In this document: positions 20,037 to 31,481 of the stretch, in pieces
How the letters are laid out: each line of letters starts with the position of its first letter
Numbering within the stretch: the stretch's first letter is position 1
Source of the DNA: an uncultured Planktomarina sp.
GTDB lineage: Bacteria; Pseudomonadota; Alphaproteobacteria; Rhodobacterales; Rhodobacteraceae
Reading direction: 5' to 3'
Assembly (NCBI GenBank): GCA_905181815.1
Contig: CAJIZA010000007.1
Location: 84,911-148,910 of the forward strand
Length of the DNA: 64,000 nt
Made by a program: the position numbers and the translations under genes
Notes under the pieces: model-generated
The model's database searches: none
Seen by the model: the letters and a program-made list of their open reading frames with translations, nothing else
What the model was told of the DNA's origin: nothing

Positions 20037-20941
20037 TCGTTTCCATCGCGAAAATCGAGGCCCATTTCCTCGTAACGCTCTTTGTCTTCCAGCCAATTTG
20101 GGCGCACTTTAACCTTTAAAAACAAATGCACTTTCCGGCCCAAAAATTCTTCCAATTCCGTCCGCGCTTGGGTGGACACGGCTTTGATCGTCTCCCCACC
20201 CTTGCCAAGCACAATACCCTTATGGCCGTCTCGCATAACATAGATTAGCTGATCGATTTTACACGAGCCGTCTTTACGCTCTTCCCAAGCCTCCGTTTCA
20301 ACGGTCAGCTGATAGGGCAATTCTTGGTGCAAACGCAGGGTCAATTTTTCCCGCGTAGTTTCCGCGGCCAGCATGCGCAGCGGCAGATCAGCAATTTGGT
20401 CTTCAGGATAGAGCCAAGGGCTGTCAGGCAGCTGGCCGGCGATCCAAGTTTTCAGCGCCGCACAGCCGTGCCCCTTTTCCGCCGAAATCAGGAAGGTCTC
20501 GACAAAATCAAATGCCTCATTCATCGCCTTGGTCAAAGCCAACAGCTCTGCGGCCTGCACCTTGTCAATTTTGTTAATCGCCAGTGCAATTGATTTGCCT
20601 TTGGGAAGATCTTTGAGCGCGTTCATAATCGCATCCACGCCCTCCGTGACACCGCGATGCGCTTCAATCAAAAATACCGTCAGATCGGCATCGGCAGCTC
20701 CACCCCAGGCAGATTTCACCATCGCGCGATCCAAACGACGTTTGGGGCGGAAGATGCCCGGGGTGTCGACGAAAACAATTTGCGCCTCGCCCTCTAATGC
20801 AACACCACGAATACGGGCGCGGGTGGTCTGCACCTTATGGGTTACGATAGAAACCTTTGCCCCCACCATACGATTGAGCAGGGTTGATTTCCCTGCATTG
20901 GGTTCTCCAATCAGGGCCACAAATCCGGCGCGTGTGCTCAT
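20033..20941 (-). CDS. era: GTPase Era
   Basis: 302 residues. The GTPase motifs are GEPNAGKST (12-20), a VFVDTPGIF switch II region and AINKID. The C-terminal KH domain has [19 protein letters not shown]. Era binds the 3' end of 16S rRNA and helps 30S assembly. The start overlaps the rnc stop codon by ATGA, the normal coupling of rnc and era. Confidence 0.97.
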   Translation of the reverse strand: MSTRAGFVALIGEPNAGKSTLLNRMVGAKVSIVTHKVQTTRARIRGVALEGEAQIVFVDTPGIFRPKRRLDRAMVKSAWGGAADADLTVFLIEAHRGVTEGVDAIMNALKDLPKGKSIALAINKIDKVQAAELLALTKAMNEAFDFVETFLISAEKGHGCAALKTWIAGQLPDSPWLYPEDQIADLPLRMLAAETTREKLTLRLHQELPYQLTVETEAWEERKDGSCKIDQLIYVMRDGHKGIVLGKGGETIKAVSTQARTELEEFLGRKVHLFLKVKVRPNWLEDKERYEEMGLDFRDGNE

Positions 20942-21621
20942 GCCCCTAACCTTTCCAACAATAATTTTGCCGCAGCCTGTTCGGCGTGGCGTTTCGATCC
21001 AGCTTTAGCCTGCGCCGCTTCGCCAGTATGTAATCTCACTTCAATCTCAAATTGCGGCGCGTGATCCGGGCCAGAGCGGGTCAGTTCAACATAATTCGGT
21101 GGAGGACCTTTGCGGGCCTGTACCCATTCTTGCAAAGCGGTCTTTGGATCGCGCGCATCGGCCTTGACGGAGGTGATCCGCGTATTCCACAGGCGCAGGA
21201 TCAGCGCCTGTGCTTTAGAAAAACCACCATCGCGATACACCGCTGCAATCAGCGCTTCCATCGCATCACCTAGCAAAGCTTCTTTGCGCCGCCCTCCGCT
21301 GATCATCTCAGAGCGGCCTAATTTCAACAGAGTGCCAATACCAATAGAGCGTGCCACATCCGCACAGGTTTCCTTGCGTACCAGAGCATTAAAGCGCGGC
21401 GCCAATTGCCCCTCGGTCGCCTCCGCATCCAGATCCAATAAAGCCTGCGCCATCACAAGCCCCAGAACCCGGTCACCTAAAAACTCCAGTCGTTCGTTGT
21501 CCGAGCGGGTTGCAGAGGAGATACTGGAATGAGTCAAAGCTGTGATAAGGAGCCCCGGGTTCTTAAACTCATAGCCGATATCAGCTGAAAACTGGCGTAA
21601 ATCAGAAGAAAGTTTAATCAT
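20938..21621 (-). CDS. rnc: Ribonuclease III
   Basis: 227 residues. The signature [15 protein letters not shown] carries catalytic acids E46 and D50, with a second acidic site in [17 protein letters not shown] double-stranded RNA-binding domain follows ([20 protein letters not shown] to the C-terminal [13 protein letters not shown]). It processes rRNA precursors and structured mRNAs. It lies between lepB and era. Confidence 0.97.
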   Translation of the reverse strand: MIKLSSDLRQFSADIGYEFKNPGLLITALTHSSISSATRSDNERLEFLGDRVLGLVMAQALLDLDAEATEGQLAPRFNALVRKETCADVARSIGIGTLLKLGRSEMISGGRRKEALLGDAMEALIAAVYRDGGFSKAQALILRLWNTRITSVKADARDPKTALQEWVQARKGPPPNYVELTRSGPDHAPQFEIEVRLHTGEAAQAKAGSKRHAEQAAAKLLLERLGA

Positions 21622-21647
21622 GGCGAGACCTGGAAGGTACAGAGCAT

Positions 21648-22517
21648 CTAATCAATCGCCATGAAATAACGATCACTGCGCCACGTCCAGAAAGCCAAAA
21701 TTGAGGTGCCAGCAGAGGAAAACAAAATACGATCTGCACGCCCGACAATGTCTTTAAGCGGCACGAAGCCCACGCCACCAATGGACTGCGGCACCCGGCT
21801 GTCAGAGGAATTGTCGCGATTGTCCCCCATGAAAAAGAAATGCCCCTCCGGTACGGAATAGACTTGTGTCGTGTCCAAATTCATCCGCCCGCCAAGGCGC
21901 ATAGCATCTTGGTCAAACGTGTCTAATACGCCATGTTTGACGCTATTGGGCAGTGTCTCGATATATTTCGTCTTGATGCACTCCGCGCCCAGCCCAACTG
22001 CACCATTGGAACAGACCGGACGGTTGCGCTGCGAGCCTTGTGGTTCATAGGTTTCCACGAAATCTTCCGCCTGTGTCTGCGCAACTGGCGTGCCGTTGAT
22101 CTGCAACACCCCTCCTTGCATTTGGATCTTATCACCCGGAAGACCTACCAAGCGTTTGATATAATCGGCGCCCGTCACCGGATGGCGAAATACCACCACA
22201 TCGCCGCGCTCGGGAGCGCCGCCCAAAATCCGCGTGTCACGGTCTTCGATGAAGCCACAAAAATCATTCGCATCAATATTCAAGCCAAGGCTGGTAATTT
22301 GAATTTTCGGACAGGAGGCATAAGAGTATCCATAGGCCATTTTATTGACGAATAAAAAATCCCCGATCAACAGGCTATCTTTCATTGAGCCCGAGGGGAT
22401 CCAGAAGGGTTGAAAAAACAAGGTGCGAAACACCCCGGCAATCAGCAGGGCATAGACCACAGTTTTGACCGTCTCTATTACACTCGCAGCAAAGCTTTTT
22501 TCTTCAATGTCGTCCAT
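21648..22517 (-). CDS. lepB: Signal peptidase I
   Basis: 289 residues. An N-terminal membrane anchor (about 15-36) precedes the catalytic serine in PSGSM (S44); the general-base lysine is in [14 protein letters not shown] (K121). Later boxes [17 protein letters not shown] and GRADRILF are present. It cleaves Sec and Tat signal peptides at the periplasmic face. It sits in the acpS-lepB-rnc-era order common to alphaproteobacteria. Confidence 0.97.
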   Translation of the reverse strand: MDDIEEKSFAASVIETVKTVVYALLIAGVFRTLFFQPFWIPSGSMKDSLLIGDFLFVNKMAYGYSYASCPKIQITSLGLNIDANDFCGFIEDRDTRILGGAPERGDVVVFRHPVTGADYIKRLVGLPGDKIQMQGGVLQINGTPVAQTQAEDFVETYEPQGSQRNRPVCSNGAVGLGAECIKTKYIETLPNSVKHGVLDTFDQDAMRLGGRMNLDTTQVYSVPEGHFFFMGDNRDNSSDSRVPQSIGGVGFVPLKDIVGRADRILFSSAGTSILAFWTWRSDRYFMAID

Positions 22518-22568
22518 AACATCCTCGGGATTTGATTTAGGGCTATGTGCGGCGCTTACGTTCGAGAG

Positions 22569-22982
22569 TCAAGTTGTCCCGCCCCCATTTGGGAGCGCTT
22601 CAATCACCACAAAAGCCTGTGCCCACGGGTGATCATCAGTCAAAGTACAATGGATTACCGCGGTATGACCTGCGGGCGTCATCTGCGCCACACGCTCCGC
22701 AGCCCAACCCGTGACAGCCATCACCGGCTGACCACTACGCATATTGGTCACAGCCATGTCTTTCCAACTGATGCCCATAGCCAAACCCGTGCCAAGCGCC
22801 TTTGAGCAAGCTTCTTTCGCAGCCCAGCGTTTGGCGTAAGTGCCCGCAACATCTTTGCGCGCCTCCGCCTTGCGTTGCTCAACCTGCGTAAAGACCCGGT
22901 TTTTGAAACGATCACCAAAGCGATCCAATGTGCTTTGGATCCGCTCAATGTTCGCCAAATCTGTTCCGATACCTAAAATCAT
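22569..22982 (-). CDS. acpS: Holo-[acyl-carrier-protein] synthase
   Basis: 137 residues. [14 protein letters not shown] holds the metal-binding Asp and [17 protein letters not shown] the conserved Glu and Lys of the AcpS family. It transfers 4'-phosphopantetheine from CoA to apo-ACP. The ATG overlaps the stop of pdxJ by four bases. Confidence 0.95.
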   Translation of the reverse strand: MILGIGTDLANIERIQSTLDRFGDRFKNRVFTQVEQRKAEARKDVAGTYAKRWAAKEACSKALGTGLAMGISWKDMAVTNMRSGQPVMAVTGWAAERVAQMTPAGHTAVIHCTLTDDHPWAQAFVVIEALPNGGGTT

Positions 22983-23722
22983 CGACGAGCGTTTTGCATC
23001 AAACGACGCATTTCGGCAATGGCAGGTCCCAGACCCAAAAAGACAGATTCCCCAATTAAAAAATGTCCAATGTTCAGCTCGGCCACTTCTGGCAGGGCGG
23101 CTATCGGGGCAATGGATTCATAGCTCAAGCCATGACCGGCGTGCACCTCCAACCCTAGCTCGGCTGCAAACCGAGCACAGCGGGTGATCCGCGCCAATTC
23201 CTCTTCCGCAGCCTGGCGATTACCCTCGGCATGGAAGTCACAATATGCGCCCGTATGTAGCTCAACCACAGCGGCACCCACCTGCACACTGGCTTGCAAT
23301 TGCCCCTCATCTGCGGCCACAAAGAGCGACACGCGACACCCAGCCTCAACCAGAGGCGCAATGAAATCAGATAGACGGTCCTGATCTGTAGCCACATCCA
23401 GCCCGCCCTCGGTCGTCCGTTCCTCGCGCTTTTCTGGTACGAGACAGACCGCATGGGGCTTGTGGCGCAGGGCTATGGCCTGCATTTCGGCCGTTGCGGC
23501 CATTTCAAAATTCAAAGGGATGCGTAATGCGCTCATCAAAGCGTCAATATCTGCATCGCGAATATGCCGGCGATCCTCACGCAGGTGCGCGGTAATGCCA
23601 TCGGCCCCCGAGGCCTCCGCCAACAAGGCCGCGCGCAGAGGGTCGGGATAGGTGCCACCCCTTGCATTGCGCAAAGTGGCCACGTGATCGATATTGACGC
23701 CGAGACGTTGCTCCATGGACAT
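22979..23722 (-). CDS. pdxJ: Pyridoxine 5'-phosphate synthase
   Basis: 247 residues. The TIM-barrel signatures [44 protein letters not shown] and [18 protein letters not shown] are all present. It condenses 1-deoxyxylulose 5-phosphate with 3-amino-2-oxopropyl phosphate to make pyridoxine phosphate. Length is normal and acpS is translationally coupled behind it. Confidence 0.97.
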   Translation of the reverse strand: MSMEQRLGVNIDHVATLRNARGGTYPDPLRAALLAEASGADGITAHLREDRRHIRDADIDALMSALRIPLNFEMAATAEMQAIALRHKPHAVCLVPEKREERTTEGGLDVATDQDRLSDFIAPLVEAGCRVSLFVAADEGQLQASVQVGAAVVELHTGAYCDFHAEGNRQAAEEELARITRCARFAAELGLEVHAGHGLSYESIAPIAALPEVAELNIGHFLIGESVFLGLGPAIAEMRRLMQNARR

Positions 23723-23803
23723 AATAATATCTTTCCGTTTTCAACTCAGACGCCAGAATCGTCTTCGCGTTTGAGGAGGGTTTTGCGGCGCAACTCTGCA
23801 AAT

Positions 23804-24415
23804 TTAGGCCGCCAATTGACCTTTTCTGCGATTTTTATATACGCGAATAGCTGGGACAGAAATAGCGTAAATCGCCAGCCCTGAAATCATCCCCGGCACC
23901 ACCCCGCCAATCATCCAGGGGAAAAACACCGTGTGCCAAAATTCGACCAAATAAGTCCAATCTCCGGGGGTTTGCGAGAAAAATGCAGCGATATTCGCAC
24001 CCAATTCTGACACCGCGCGGGCAAACATTTCACCCAAACCCAAGTGCAAATCGCTCTCTGGCCGATTGCCCAAAAACGCATGGCCAAAGCCAAGCGCCGT
24101 TGCGCCAATGGGGATGTAGGTCAGCGGATTGCCGAAAAATGTTCCCAAAAGCGAGGCAAGAACATTGGCTCGCAATACAAGCGCGAGCACCCAAGCCACA
24201 AGAAAATGTAACCCGTAAAACGGGGTGAAAGAGGTGAACACGCCAATCGCCACGCCGCGCGCGATTTCCTCCGGCGTTCCCGGCAGGCGGCGCAAACGGT
24301 GATTGATGTAAGAATAGGCCCGGGCCCAGCCGCCCTTTGGATAGACCCATTCCCAAAGCGCTCTGGGCAGCCCACGCTTTTCGCGACGTTTAAACACTAA
24401 TTTCGCCCCACTCAC
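23804..24415 (-). CDS. DUF2062 membrane protein
   Basis: 203 residues with a basic N-terminus and three or four hydrophobic segments. ARGVAIGVFTSFTPFYGLHF and LLGTFFGNPLTYIPI are the core of DUF2062. The start is ambiguous: GTG at 24415 inside rsh, or GTG at 24397 with a GGGG ribosome-like site. Function is unknown. In Rhodobacterales this gene commonly lies between rsh and pdxJ. Confidence 0.85.
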   Translation of the reverse strand: MSGAKLVFKRREKRGLPRALWEWVYPKGGWARAYSYINHRLRRLPGTPEEIARGVAIGVFTSFTPFYGLHFLVAWVLALVLRANVLASLLGTFFGNPLTYIPIGATALGFGHAFLGNRPESDLHLGLGEMFARAVSELGANIAAFFSQTPGDWTYLVEFWHTVFFPWMIGGVVPGMISGLAIYAISVPAIRVYKNRRKGQLAA

Positions 24416-26561
24416 CGTTCATAGATTCGATATCCCGCCCGAGTTCCGGATCCCGGTGACGGCTAACTTCTGCCACATCACTTTCAGCCTCCAGCGCCGT
24501 GAGCACCATGTGCAATTGTGACACATCCCTCAGCTCTAATTCGACGAGCAGTTTAAAATAGTCCGGCTTGCGGTCCAAAAAGTGAATGTCAGAGATGTTG
24601 GCATTCTGATCGCCAATCAATGTACAAATCCGCCCCATCACGCCTGCACCATTCAAAATGGTCGTGATGATCTGCGCCGGGTGGGTCGCGGCATGCTGTC
24701 CGTCACGCCAATGCAGATCTAACCACCGGTCCATTTGGGTTTCATAATGCAATAGGTTTGGACAATCGATGGTGTGAACCACAACTCCATGACCTTTGAA
24801 AATAATCCCAACAATGCGCTCTCCCGGCAAGGGGTTGCAACAGACGCCATGGGTGAACTTCTGTCCTGGCTCCAACCCGATCAAAGCTACCCCCGGCCCC
24901 AGCTCATCAGTGTCGCGCACCTTAAGATTTGGATAGAGCTCCGCCACCACGTCGCGCGCGGCGATTTCAGAGCTGCCAAGTCGGGCCAAAAGCTCATCGG
25001 CACTTGGCAATCCATAGTGTTTCGCTGCGGTCTTCAACGCGCGGTCGGTGGCCTTTTTGTTGACATTTTCGAAAGCTACCCGGGCAAATTCTTGCCCCAG
25101 ACTGATAAATTTTTCACGATCAAATTCGCGCAGGCTTCGGCGGATGGCTGTTTTCGCCCGGCCTGTAGCGACGATATCAATCCAGCTGGCCGGCGGGGTT
25201 TGGCCCTCTGCGGTAATGATCTGCACAGATTGCCCATTGCGCAGGCGCGTCCAAAGCGGCACGCGGATACCGTCAACCTTCGCCGAGACACAGGCCGCGC
25301 CGATGCGCGTGTGGATCGCATAGGCAAAATCAATGGGCGTGGCTCCACGCGGTAGTTTGATGACATCGCCTTTGGGCGAAAAGCAAAACACTTGGTCAGT
25401 GTACATTTCTAATTTGAACGCTTCGAGGAATTCACCATCGTCGCCTTCGGAGCTGAACCGCTCTGTCAGCGAGGAAATCCAAGTCGAAGGATCCAGAGCA
25501 AAAGGATTATCCACCCGCGCCCCGTCTCGATAAGACCAAGTCGCCGCCGCACCTTTTTCTGCCACTTGATGCATCGATTTGGTGCGAATTTGCACCTCCA
25601 CCCGGCGGGCGTTACGCCCCGAAACAGTGGTGTGAATGCTGCGGTAACCGTTAGATTTTGGCTGGCTGATGTAATCTTTAAACCGCCCTGGCACAGCCCG
25701 CCACCGCTGATGGATCAGCCCTAAAACCCAATAGCAATCGGATTCATTATCAACAATGACCCGAAATCCATAAATATCTGACAAGCGCGAGAAGGACAGC
25801 TCCTTATTTTTCATTTTGCGCCATATCGAATAGGGCTTTTTGGCCCGACCTTGAATTTCCGCGCCCTCAAGCCCCGCGCGCTCCAGTTCCTCTAGCAAGT
25901 CGCCTTTGATCTGTTGCACCACATCGCCAGTTTCGTTTTGCAACGTGATAAAACGGCGAATAATGGACTTGCGCCCGTCAGGATTGAGCACTTGAAAGGC
26001 CAAATCTTCCAGCTCTTCTCGCAGCCAATGCATCCCCATGCGCCCGGACAGTGGCGCATAAATATCCATAGTTTCAAAAGCTTTTTGTTGCTGTTTTTCC
26101 GGCGTCATCGAACGGATGGTGCGCATGTTATGCAAGCGGTCCGCCAATTTGACCAAAGTGACCCGAATATCTTTCGAGGTGGCCATGATCAGCTTGCGAA
26201 AATTCTCTGCCTGCTTGTTCACTCTGGAGGAAAGTTGCAGATTGGTTAGCTTGGTCACCCCGTCGACCAGTTCAGCCACCTCGCGGCTGAACAGACGTTC
26301 TACATCAGCAAAACTCGCCTTGGTATCTTCAATCGTATCATGCAACAACGCAGTGATAATCGTTGCATCGTCAAGATGCTGATCGGCCAAAATGCGGGCA
26401 ACTGCTACCGGATGGGTGTAATAGGGCTCGCCAGATCTGCGAAACTGTCCCTCATGCATGTCTTGGCAAAAACGATACGCTTTCGCAATCTGTTCAGCGT
26501 TGGTTGACGGATTGTAGGCGCGGATCAGACCGATCAGGTCGTCGGCTGTGATCATGCCCAT
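24390..26561 (-). CDS. rsh: Bifunctional (p)ppGpp synthetase/hydrolase (Rsh/SpoT)
   Basis: 723 residues with the complete Rsh plan. The HD hydrolase domain holds LLHDTIEDT (H74-D75). The synthetase domain has RVIVDNESDCYWVLGLIH and QPKSNGYRSIHTTV. A TGS domain follows (PKGDVIKLPRGATPIDFAYA), and a C-terminal ACT domain (IITTILNGAGVMGRICTLIG) completes it. It makes and degrades the alarmone in response to nutrient stress. It is the only Rsh gene in the window and is separated from rpoZ by six bases. The start is ATG 26561, with AAGG five bases ahead; an in-frame ATG two codons later is possible. Confidence 0.97.
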   Translation of the reverse strand: MGMITADDLIGLIRAYNPSTNAEQIAKAYRFCQDMHEGQFRRSGEPYYTHPVAVARILADQHLDDATIITALLHDTIEDTKASFADVERLFSREVAELVDGVTKLTNLQLSSRVNKQAENFRKLIMATSKDIRVTLVKLADRLHNMRTIRSMTPEKQQQKAFETMDIYAPLSGRMGMHWLREELEDLAFQVLNPDGRKSIIRRFITLQNETGDVVQQIKGDLLEELERAGLEGAEIQGRAKKPYSIWRKMKNKELSFSRLSDIYGFRVIVDNESDCYWVLGLIHQRWRAVPGRFKDYISQPKSNGYRSIHTTVSGRNARRVEVQIRTKSMHQVAEKGAAATWSYRDGARVDNPFALDPSTWISSLTERFSSEGDDGEFLEAFKLEMYTDQVFCFSPKGDVIKLPRGATPIDFAYAIHTRIGAACVSAKVDGIRVPLWTRLRNGQSVQIITAEGQTPPASWIDIVATGRAKTAIRRSLREFDREKFISLGQEFARVAFENVNKKATDRALKTAAKHYGLPSADELLARLGSSEIAARDVVAELYPNLKVRDTDELGPGVALIGLEPGQKFTHGVCCNPLPGERIVGIIFKGHGVVVHTIDCPNLLHYETQMDRWLDLHWRDGQHAATHPAQIITTILNGAGVMGRICTLIGDQNANISDIHFLDRKPDYFKLLVELELRDVSQLHMVLTALEAESDVAEVSRHRDPELGRDIESMNGEWGEISV

Positions 26562-26567
26562 GTTTCC

Positions 26568-26921
26568 TTAAGGTTGGCCTTGAGCTTCCATCAAAGCACG
26601 CAGCAATTTTTCATCGTTCAAATCATCTTCAGCAGGCTTGTCAGGCTCGCCGCCCATCAATAGAGCCATGGAATCCTCTTCCGGCTCGTCGACTTCGATT
26701 TGAGTTTGATTGCTTTCAATCAACCGCTCAAGCAGGTGATCGACCATTTGCGTTTCATCGGCGATTTCACGCAGGGAAACGACAGGGTTTTTGTCGTTGT
26801 CGCGATCTACAGTCACTGGAGACCCACTGGCAATCTCGCGCGCCCTATGGGCCGCCAACATGACCAGATCAAAACGATTTGGAACCTTGTCTACACAATC
26901 TTCAACTGTGACACGCGCCAT
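26568..26921 (-). CDS. rpoZ: RNA polymerase omega subunit
   Basis: 117 residues. [20 protein letters not shown] and [12 protein letters not shown] are the omega signature; the C-terminal acidic tail is typical of alphaproteobacteria. Omega helps assemble RNA polymerase and forms part of a ppGpp site, in keeping with its place directly upstream of rsh. Confidence 0.96.
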   Translation of the reverse strand: MARVTVEDCVDKVPNRFDLVMLAAHRAREIASGSPVTVDRDNDKNPVVSLREIADETQMVDHLLERLIESNQTQIEVDEPEEDSMALLMGGEPDKPAEDDLNDEKLLRALMEAQGQP

Positions 26922-27016
26922 GTCTGACCTCCTGCACCTGTAATAAAGATCGATGTCTAGGAGCGAATGCCAAAAAACGCAAGGGTGAATCGCGCATTCA
27001 AACCACTGGCCAGCAC

Positions 27017-27610
27017 CTAAGGCATTGTCTTGAGTGCCGCGCGGTCTTCTACTGGCAAACGGTCAAACATCTGGCGCACCGTTAGACCCGACACCGGGTG
27101 ATACCAATTGGGTGCGACATCCATCAGCGGCCCTAAAACAAAGGCTCTGTCCTGCATTCGCGGATGCGGTAGGATCAACTCTTGCGGGGTCTGAGACATC
27201 TGTTCAGACAGAGGTTTGTCGCGCCACGCCTCATAGACCTCGACAGTTGGTGCAATTTCATCCCCAAAGGCCAGTAAATCCAAATCCAAAACCCGACCAC
27301 CCCATCGCTGGCTCCTCAGCCGGCCAAAATTAGCCTCGATGCGATGCAGAATCGCCAAAAGTTCATGTGATTCGCCCTGAAATTGAAATGAAACCGCCGC
27401 ATTAACGTAATCAGACCCGTATCCAACGGGAAAACAGGGGGTAACGAAATATTTACTTGTTCGCAGAAGGCTATTGGTCATTGAACGAAGTGACGCCAGC
27501 GCATAGCCCAAGGTCACATGCGGCGGACCCTTTGCAGAGTCTAAATTGCCGCCCATCGCGACCAGTATTGTTTTTTGCCGGTTTTCTATTTTAATTTGCA
27601 TGGGTGACAT
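27017..27610 (-). CDS. folK: 2-amino-4-hydroxy-6-hydroxymethyldihydropteridine pyrophosphokinase
   Basis: About 197 residues. The HPPK signature [18 protein letters not shown] and the conserved [20 protein letters not shown] are clear; [12 protein letters not shown] is the N-terminal loop. It transfers pyrophosphate to the pterin in folate synthesis. The start may be at 27610 or at the Met codon at 27601. It is transcribed divergently from the NYN gene and no other folate gene is adjacent. Confidence 0.93.
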   Translation of the reverse strand: MSPMQIKIENRQKTILVAMGGNLDSAKGPPHVTLGYALASLRSMTNSLLRTSKYFVTPCFPVGYGSDYVNAAVSFQFQGESHELLAILHRIEANFGRLRSQRWGGRVLDLDLLAFGDEIAPTVEVYEAWRDKPLSEQMSQTPQELILPHPRMQDRAFVLGPLMDVAPNWYHPVSGLTVRQMFDRLPVEDRAALKTMP

Positions 27611-27703
27611 TTACATAAAGTATTTTAATAACTATCTTAAAGCAGCCTAGGCTGCAACTTACTCATCTCGTGGCACCTGGTACTTAAAAAGGATATTCTT
27701 GGT

Positions 27704-28270
27704 ATGTTTTACCGCGACGAGCGCTTGGCGCTTTTTATTGATGGCGCAAATCTATATGCAGCCGCGAAGGCCTTGGGCTTTGACATCGACTACAAATTGC
27801 TTCGCCAAGAATTCACAAGCCGTGGAAAAATGCTGCGGGCATTCTACTACACCGCGCTTTTGGAGAACGATGAATATTCACCGATCCGACCTTTGGTTGA
27901 TTGGCTTAATTACAACGGCTTCACCATGGTCACCAAAGCTGCAAAGGAATTTACCGATAGCCAAGGCCGCCGGAAGATCAAGGGCAACATGGACATCGAG
28001 TTGACCGTAAACGCGATGGAACTGGCACCACATGTTGATCATATCGTGCTCTTCTCCGGCGACGGTGACTTCCGGCCAATGGTCGAAAGTGTACAACGCC
28101 AGGGCGTACGCGTGTCCGTGGTCTCCACAATTCGCAGCCAACCACCGATGATTGCAGATGAACTGCGCCGCCAATGTGACAATTTCATCGAATTGGATGC
28201 GTTGCGTGACGTGATCGGCCGCCCAGCGCGTGAAACCGATGACTTTGTGACCCCGGCGGAAGCCGAATAA
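27704..28270 (+). CDS. NYN-domain (LabA/DUF88) putative ribonuclease
   Basis: 188 residues. The PIN-like NYN fold is marked by LALFIDGANLYAAAKALGFD, GNMDIELTVNAMELA and HIVLFSGDGDFRPMVESVQR, which supply the conserved acidic residues D (FIDGAN), D (GNMDIE) and D (SGDGDF). Family members are predicted metal-dependent RNases with roles in RNA turnover; a specific target is unknown. An AAGGA sequence lies about ten bases before the ATG. Its location between folK and ispH is usual for Rhodobacterales. Confidence 0.88.
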   Translation: MFYRDERLALFIDGANLYAAAKALGFDIDYKLLRQEFTSRGKMLRAFYYTALLENDEYSPIRPLVDWLNYNGFTMVTKAAKEFTDSQGRRKIKGNMDIELTVNAMELAPHVDHIVLFSGDGDFRPMVESVQRQGVRVSVVSTIRSQPPMIADELRRQCDNFIELDALRDVIGRPARETDDFVTPAEAE

Positions 28271-28334
28271 TTCGCCCCAAGCTCTGGACGATCTTGCTCG
28301 GCACAATTAGCGTGCCGAGTAAAGGATTGCTGCC

Positions 28335-29300
28335 ATGACAAAACCTGAGCTCAAACTTTATCTCGCCGCGCCAAGAGGTTTTTGCGCGGGGGTAGATCGT
28401 GCCATAAAAATCGTCGAGATGGCTTTGCAAAAATGGGGTGCGCCCGTGTTCGTGCGCCATGAAATTGTGCACAATAAATTTGTCGTCGACAGCCTGCGCG
28501 CGCAGGGAGCTATATTTGTGCAAGAGCTGGACGAATGTCCTGATGATCGCCCAGTGATTTTTTCCGCGCATGGGGTGCCAAAGTCTGTTCCAAACGCCGC
28601 GCAGGCTCGCAATATGATATATGTCGATGCCACCTGCCCTTTGGTTAGTAAAGTTCACATTGAAGCAGAGCGCCACAGTGAGAACGGCCTTCAAATGATC
28701 ATGATTGGCCATGCAGGCCATCCCGAAACGATCGGCACTATGGGACAATTGCCCGATGGCGAGGTTCTGTTGGTCGAGAGCGAAACCGATGTTGAAGCCG
28801 TCGCCGTTCGTGATCCAGATCGGCTGGCCTATATCACCCAAACCACTCTATCGGTCGATGATACGGCTGGGGTTGTCGCGGCCCTACAACGCCGATTTCC
28901 CAATATCGTGGGGCCACATAAAGAGGATATCTGCTACGCCACGACAAATCGTCAAGAGGCGGTCAAAGCCATTGCCCCGCTATGCGAAGCGCTTTTGGTG
29001 GTCGGGGCTCCCAATTCTTCCAATTCCAAGCGTCTGGTCGAAGTGGCCTCGCGCGCCGGATGCAGCTATGCGCAATTAGTGCAGCGCGCTACAGATATCG
29101 ACTGGCGCGCATTAGATGGGATCAAGACTATCGGCATCACCGCAGGCGCCTCTGCGCCAGATATCTTAATCCAAGAGGTGATCGAGGCCTTCTCAGGCTA
29201 TTATGCGGTCACACTAGAAACTATAGAGACCTCAAAAGAAAACGTCAGTTTCAAAGTACCGCGCGTCCTGCGGGAGGTCGGAGCTTCTTTCCATGACTGA
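28335..29300 (+). CDS. ispH: 4-hydroxy-3-methylbut-2-enyl diphosphate reductase
   Basis: 321 residues. The three iron-sulfur cysteines appear in [13 protein letters not shown] (C17), [11 protein letters not shown] and [11 protein letters not shown], with the proton-donor region intact. It makes IPP and DMAPP in the last step of the MEP pathway. It overlaps the following methyltransferase by eight bases, which is followed by rnhA with another eight-base overlap, forming a compact plus-strand operon. Confidence 0.97.
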   Translation: MTKPELKLYLAAPRGFCAGVDRAIKIVEMALQKWGAPVFVRHEIVHNKFVVDSLRAQGAIFVQELDECPDDRPVIFSAHGVPKSVPNAAQARNMIYVDATCPLVSKVHIEAERHSENGLQMIMIGHAGHPETIGTMGQLPDGEVLLVESETDVEAVAVRDPDRLAYITQTTLSVDDTAGVVAALQRRFPNIVGPHKEDICYATTNRQEAVKAIAPLCEALLVVGAPNSSNSKRLVEVASRAGCSYAQLVQRATDIDWRALDGIKTIGITAGASAPDILIQEVIEAFSGYYAVTLETIETSKENVSFKVPRVLREVGASFHD

Positions 29301-29880
29301 TGCGCAAACGCTCGCCGTCTATGACGCAAAAATTGACGATTACCTGCGCTTGACCCAAGCGCCACCCAGCACATCACTATTGGCCTTCATCAAGGCCATC
29401 CCAGAGGGTGGGCAGGTTTTGGATTTGGGCTGTGGACCCGGCCTCGCCGCTGCGGAAATGGCACGCCATGGCTGCGATGTGGAGGCCATTGATGGCAGCG
29501 CAGAGATGGTTGCCGCCGCCAGCAAACACTCAGGCGTGACGGCCCGGCAAGCCACATTTGATGAATTGCCATCACAAGCCACTTATCATGGCATTTATGC
29601 CAATTTTTCGCTGCTGCATGCAAAGCGCACAAATTTTAATCGCCATATCCAAGCCTGCTACACAGCGCTGCATCCTGGTGGGATCTTGCACCTCGCCATG
29701 AAACTTGGCACCGGCGAGAAACGCGATGAGCTGGGGCGCTTTTATACTTATTACACGGCTGAAGAACTGAAGAATATTTTGACGCAAGCCGGCTTTACCC
29801 TCACCTTCCAGCGCAATGGGCAGGAAAAAGGGCTCGCCGGAGATGTGGAACCGTTCATCATGATAGCCGCCCATGCATGA
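29293..29880 (+). CDS. Class I SAM-dependent methyltransferase
   Basis: 195 residues. Motif I is [19 protein letters not shown], followed by [16 protein letters not shown] (motif Post I) and [14 protein letters not shown]. The substrate cannot be told from sequence. It overlaps ispH and rnhA by eight bases each, so it is co-translated with them, but the neighbours do not point to a common pathway. Confidence 0.88.
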   Translation: MTDAQTLAVYDAKIDDYLRLTQAPPSTSLLAFIKAIPEGGQVLDLGCGPGLAAAEMARHGCDVEAIDGSAEMVAAASKHSGVTARQATFDELPSQATYHGIYANFSLLHAKRTNFNRHIQACYTALHPGGILHLAMKLGTGEKRDELGRFYTYYTAEELKNILTQAGFTLTFQRNGQEKGLAGDVEPFIMIAAHA

Positions 29881-30325
29881 CCTTATCGCCTATACCGACG
29901 GCGCCTGCAGTGGCAATCCCGGCCCAGGCGGCTGGGGTGTGGTGATGCAGGCCAAAGCGGGCGACAAAGTGATCAAACAGCGCGAACTCAACGGCGGGGC
30001 AGCAGAGACCACCAATAACCGGATGGAGCTCATGGCGGCGATCTCCGCCCTTGAAGCGCTGTCGCGTCATTCGGCGATCACAATCGTCACCGACAGTGTT
30101 TACGTCAAAGATGGCGTGACCAAATGGATTTTCGGCTGGAAAAAAAACGGCTGGAAAACCGCCGCGAAAAAGCCGGTCAAGAATGAAGATCTCTGGAAAC
30201 AACTCGATACCGCACAAGCCCAGCATCAGGTCACTTGGGAATGGGTCAAGGGCCATGCAGGGCATCCGGAAAACGAATTGGCCGATGAATTGGCCCGCGC
30301 CGGCATGGTGCCTTTCAAGGACTAA
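29873..30325 (+). CDS. rnhA: Ribonuclease HI
   Basis: 150 residues. Catalytic acids lie in [18 protein letters not shown] (D9), [16 protein letters not shown] and [12 protein letters not shown], with the basic handle [20 protein letters not shown] and C-terminal [18 protein letters not shown]. It removes the RNA strand of RNA:DNA hybrids. Length matches the E. coli-type enzyme. Confidence 0.97.
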   Translation: MHDLIAYTDGACSGNPGPGGWGVVMQAKAGDKVIKQRELNGGAAETTNNRMELMAAISALEALSRHSAITIVTDSVYVKDGVTKWIFGWKKNGWKTAAKKPVKNEDLWKQLDTAQAQHQVTWEWVKGHAGHPENELADELARAGMVPFKD

Positions 30326-30348
30326 GCGCGTAGGACAGAAAGAATACC

Positions 30349-30585
30349 ATGGATAGAAAACGAAAGCTCACCTCTGTTTTTGAAGTTTCTGGATCAGTTC
30401 TGGCAATGGTCTACGCGTTGCTGATCGCCTCGAATACGGGCAATGAAATTCTTGGGTTCTCCCTTCTGTTCATATCAGCAAGCCTCTTTGCAGCCTGGGC
30501 TGTAATTGACCACCGCTGGACCTTTTTGCTGCTTCAGGGCTTCTACGCCGGTTCCGCCATCATCGGCCTGATCCGGTGGGCTTAG
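30349..30585 (+). CDS. Small membrane protein of unknown function
   Basis: 78 residues with a basic N-terminus (MDRKRKL) and three hydrophobic segments (about 12-28, 33-51, 56-76). I do not recognise a named family with confidence, though [20 protein letters not shown] is suggestive of small conserved membrane proteins of alphaproteobacteria. It follows rnhA by 23 bases and its stop overlaps the convergent fmt stop. Confidence 0.7.
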   Translation: MDRKRKLTSVFEVSGSVLAMVYALLIASNTGNEILGFSLLFISASLFAAWAVIDHRWTFLLLQGFYAGSAIIGLIRWA

Positions 30586-31481
30586 TCGAATTTTTGGGGC
30601 AGCGCGTGGCCTTGTAAAAACTCGGCAGCGGTTTGTGCTGTTTTGCCCGCCAGTTGCACCCGCGTGATGATAACTGAGTGCTGACCACAGGCCACTTCGA
30701 ACCCTCCAACCACCTGCCCCGGCGTTCCAGAGCCTTGGCCCACCTGGGAGGCTAGAAGTTTCATCCGCTGTCCCGCCAATTCACACCAGGCACCTGGAAA
30801 GGGCGAAAGCGCGCGAATTTGCCGGTCCACATCATGCGCCGGCCGCGTCCACTCGATACGCGCCTCAGATTTATCTATTTTCTGTGCGTAGCAAATGCCG
30901 ACCTCGGGTTGCACTTCGGGCGGATGACCAGGAAAATCGGCCAATACCTCCACAATCGCAGCAGCGCCCAGCGCCGCCAGTCGATCATGCAGCTCGGCCG
31001 TAGTTTCATGTGCCGCAATATAGAGCGCGCGGCGCAGGCGCACCGGCCCGGTGTCTAGGCCCGCATCCATCTGCATAATACATACGCCCGTTTGTGCATC
31101 TCCGGCCATAATTGCCCGATGGATCGGCGCAGCACCGCGCCAGCGCGGCAGCAAACTGGCGTGAATATTCAAACACCCAAATCGCGGTGTGTCCAAAAGC
31201 GCTTGCGGCAGGATCAGCCCATAAGCCACCACCACAGCTATATCGGCATCGAGAGCCGCGATATCGGTAAGTTCCGCCGGATCACGGAAGTTCTTGGGCG
31301 TAAACACCGTCCAACCTTGGCTCTCGGCATAGGCCTGTACAGGAGACGGGTGGCGTTTCTGGCCCCGTCCTGATTTGCGCGGTGGTTGGCTGTAAACGCC
31401 GACGATCTCATGCCCCGCTTCGGACAACGCCCGCAAAGCGGTGACCGAAAAACCAGGTGTGCCCATAAAGACTACGCGCAT
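30582..31481 (-). CDS. fmt: Methionyl-tRNA formyltransferase
   Basis: 299 residues. [19 protein letters not shown] opens the Rossmann domain; [20 protein letters not shown] carries the catalytic Asn-His and the SLLP loop; [20 protein letters not shown] begins the C-terminal OB domain. It formylates initiator Met-tRNA. It is third in a def - def-like - fmt operon, overlapping the preceding gene by ten bases. Confidence 0.97.
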   Translation of the reverse strand: MRVVFMGTPGFSVTALRALSEAGHEIVGVYSQPPRKSGRGQKRHPSPVQAYAESQGWTVFTPKNFRDPAELTDIAALDADIAVVVAYGLILPQALLDTPRFGCLNIHASLLPRWRGAAPIHRAIMAGDAQTGVCIMQMDAGLDTGPVRLRRALYIAAHETTAELHDRLAALGAAAIVEVLADFPGHPPEVQPEVGICYAQKIDKSEARIEWTRPAHDVDRQIRALSPFPGAWCELAGQRMKLLASQVGQGSGTPGQVVGGFEVACGQHSVIITRVQLAGKTAQTAAEFLQGHALPQKFD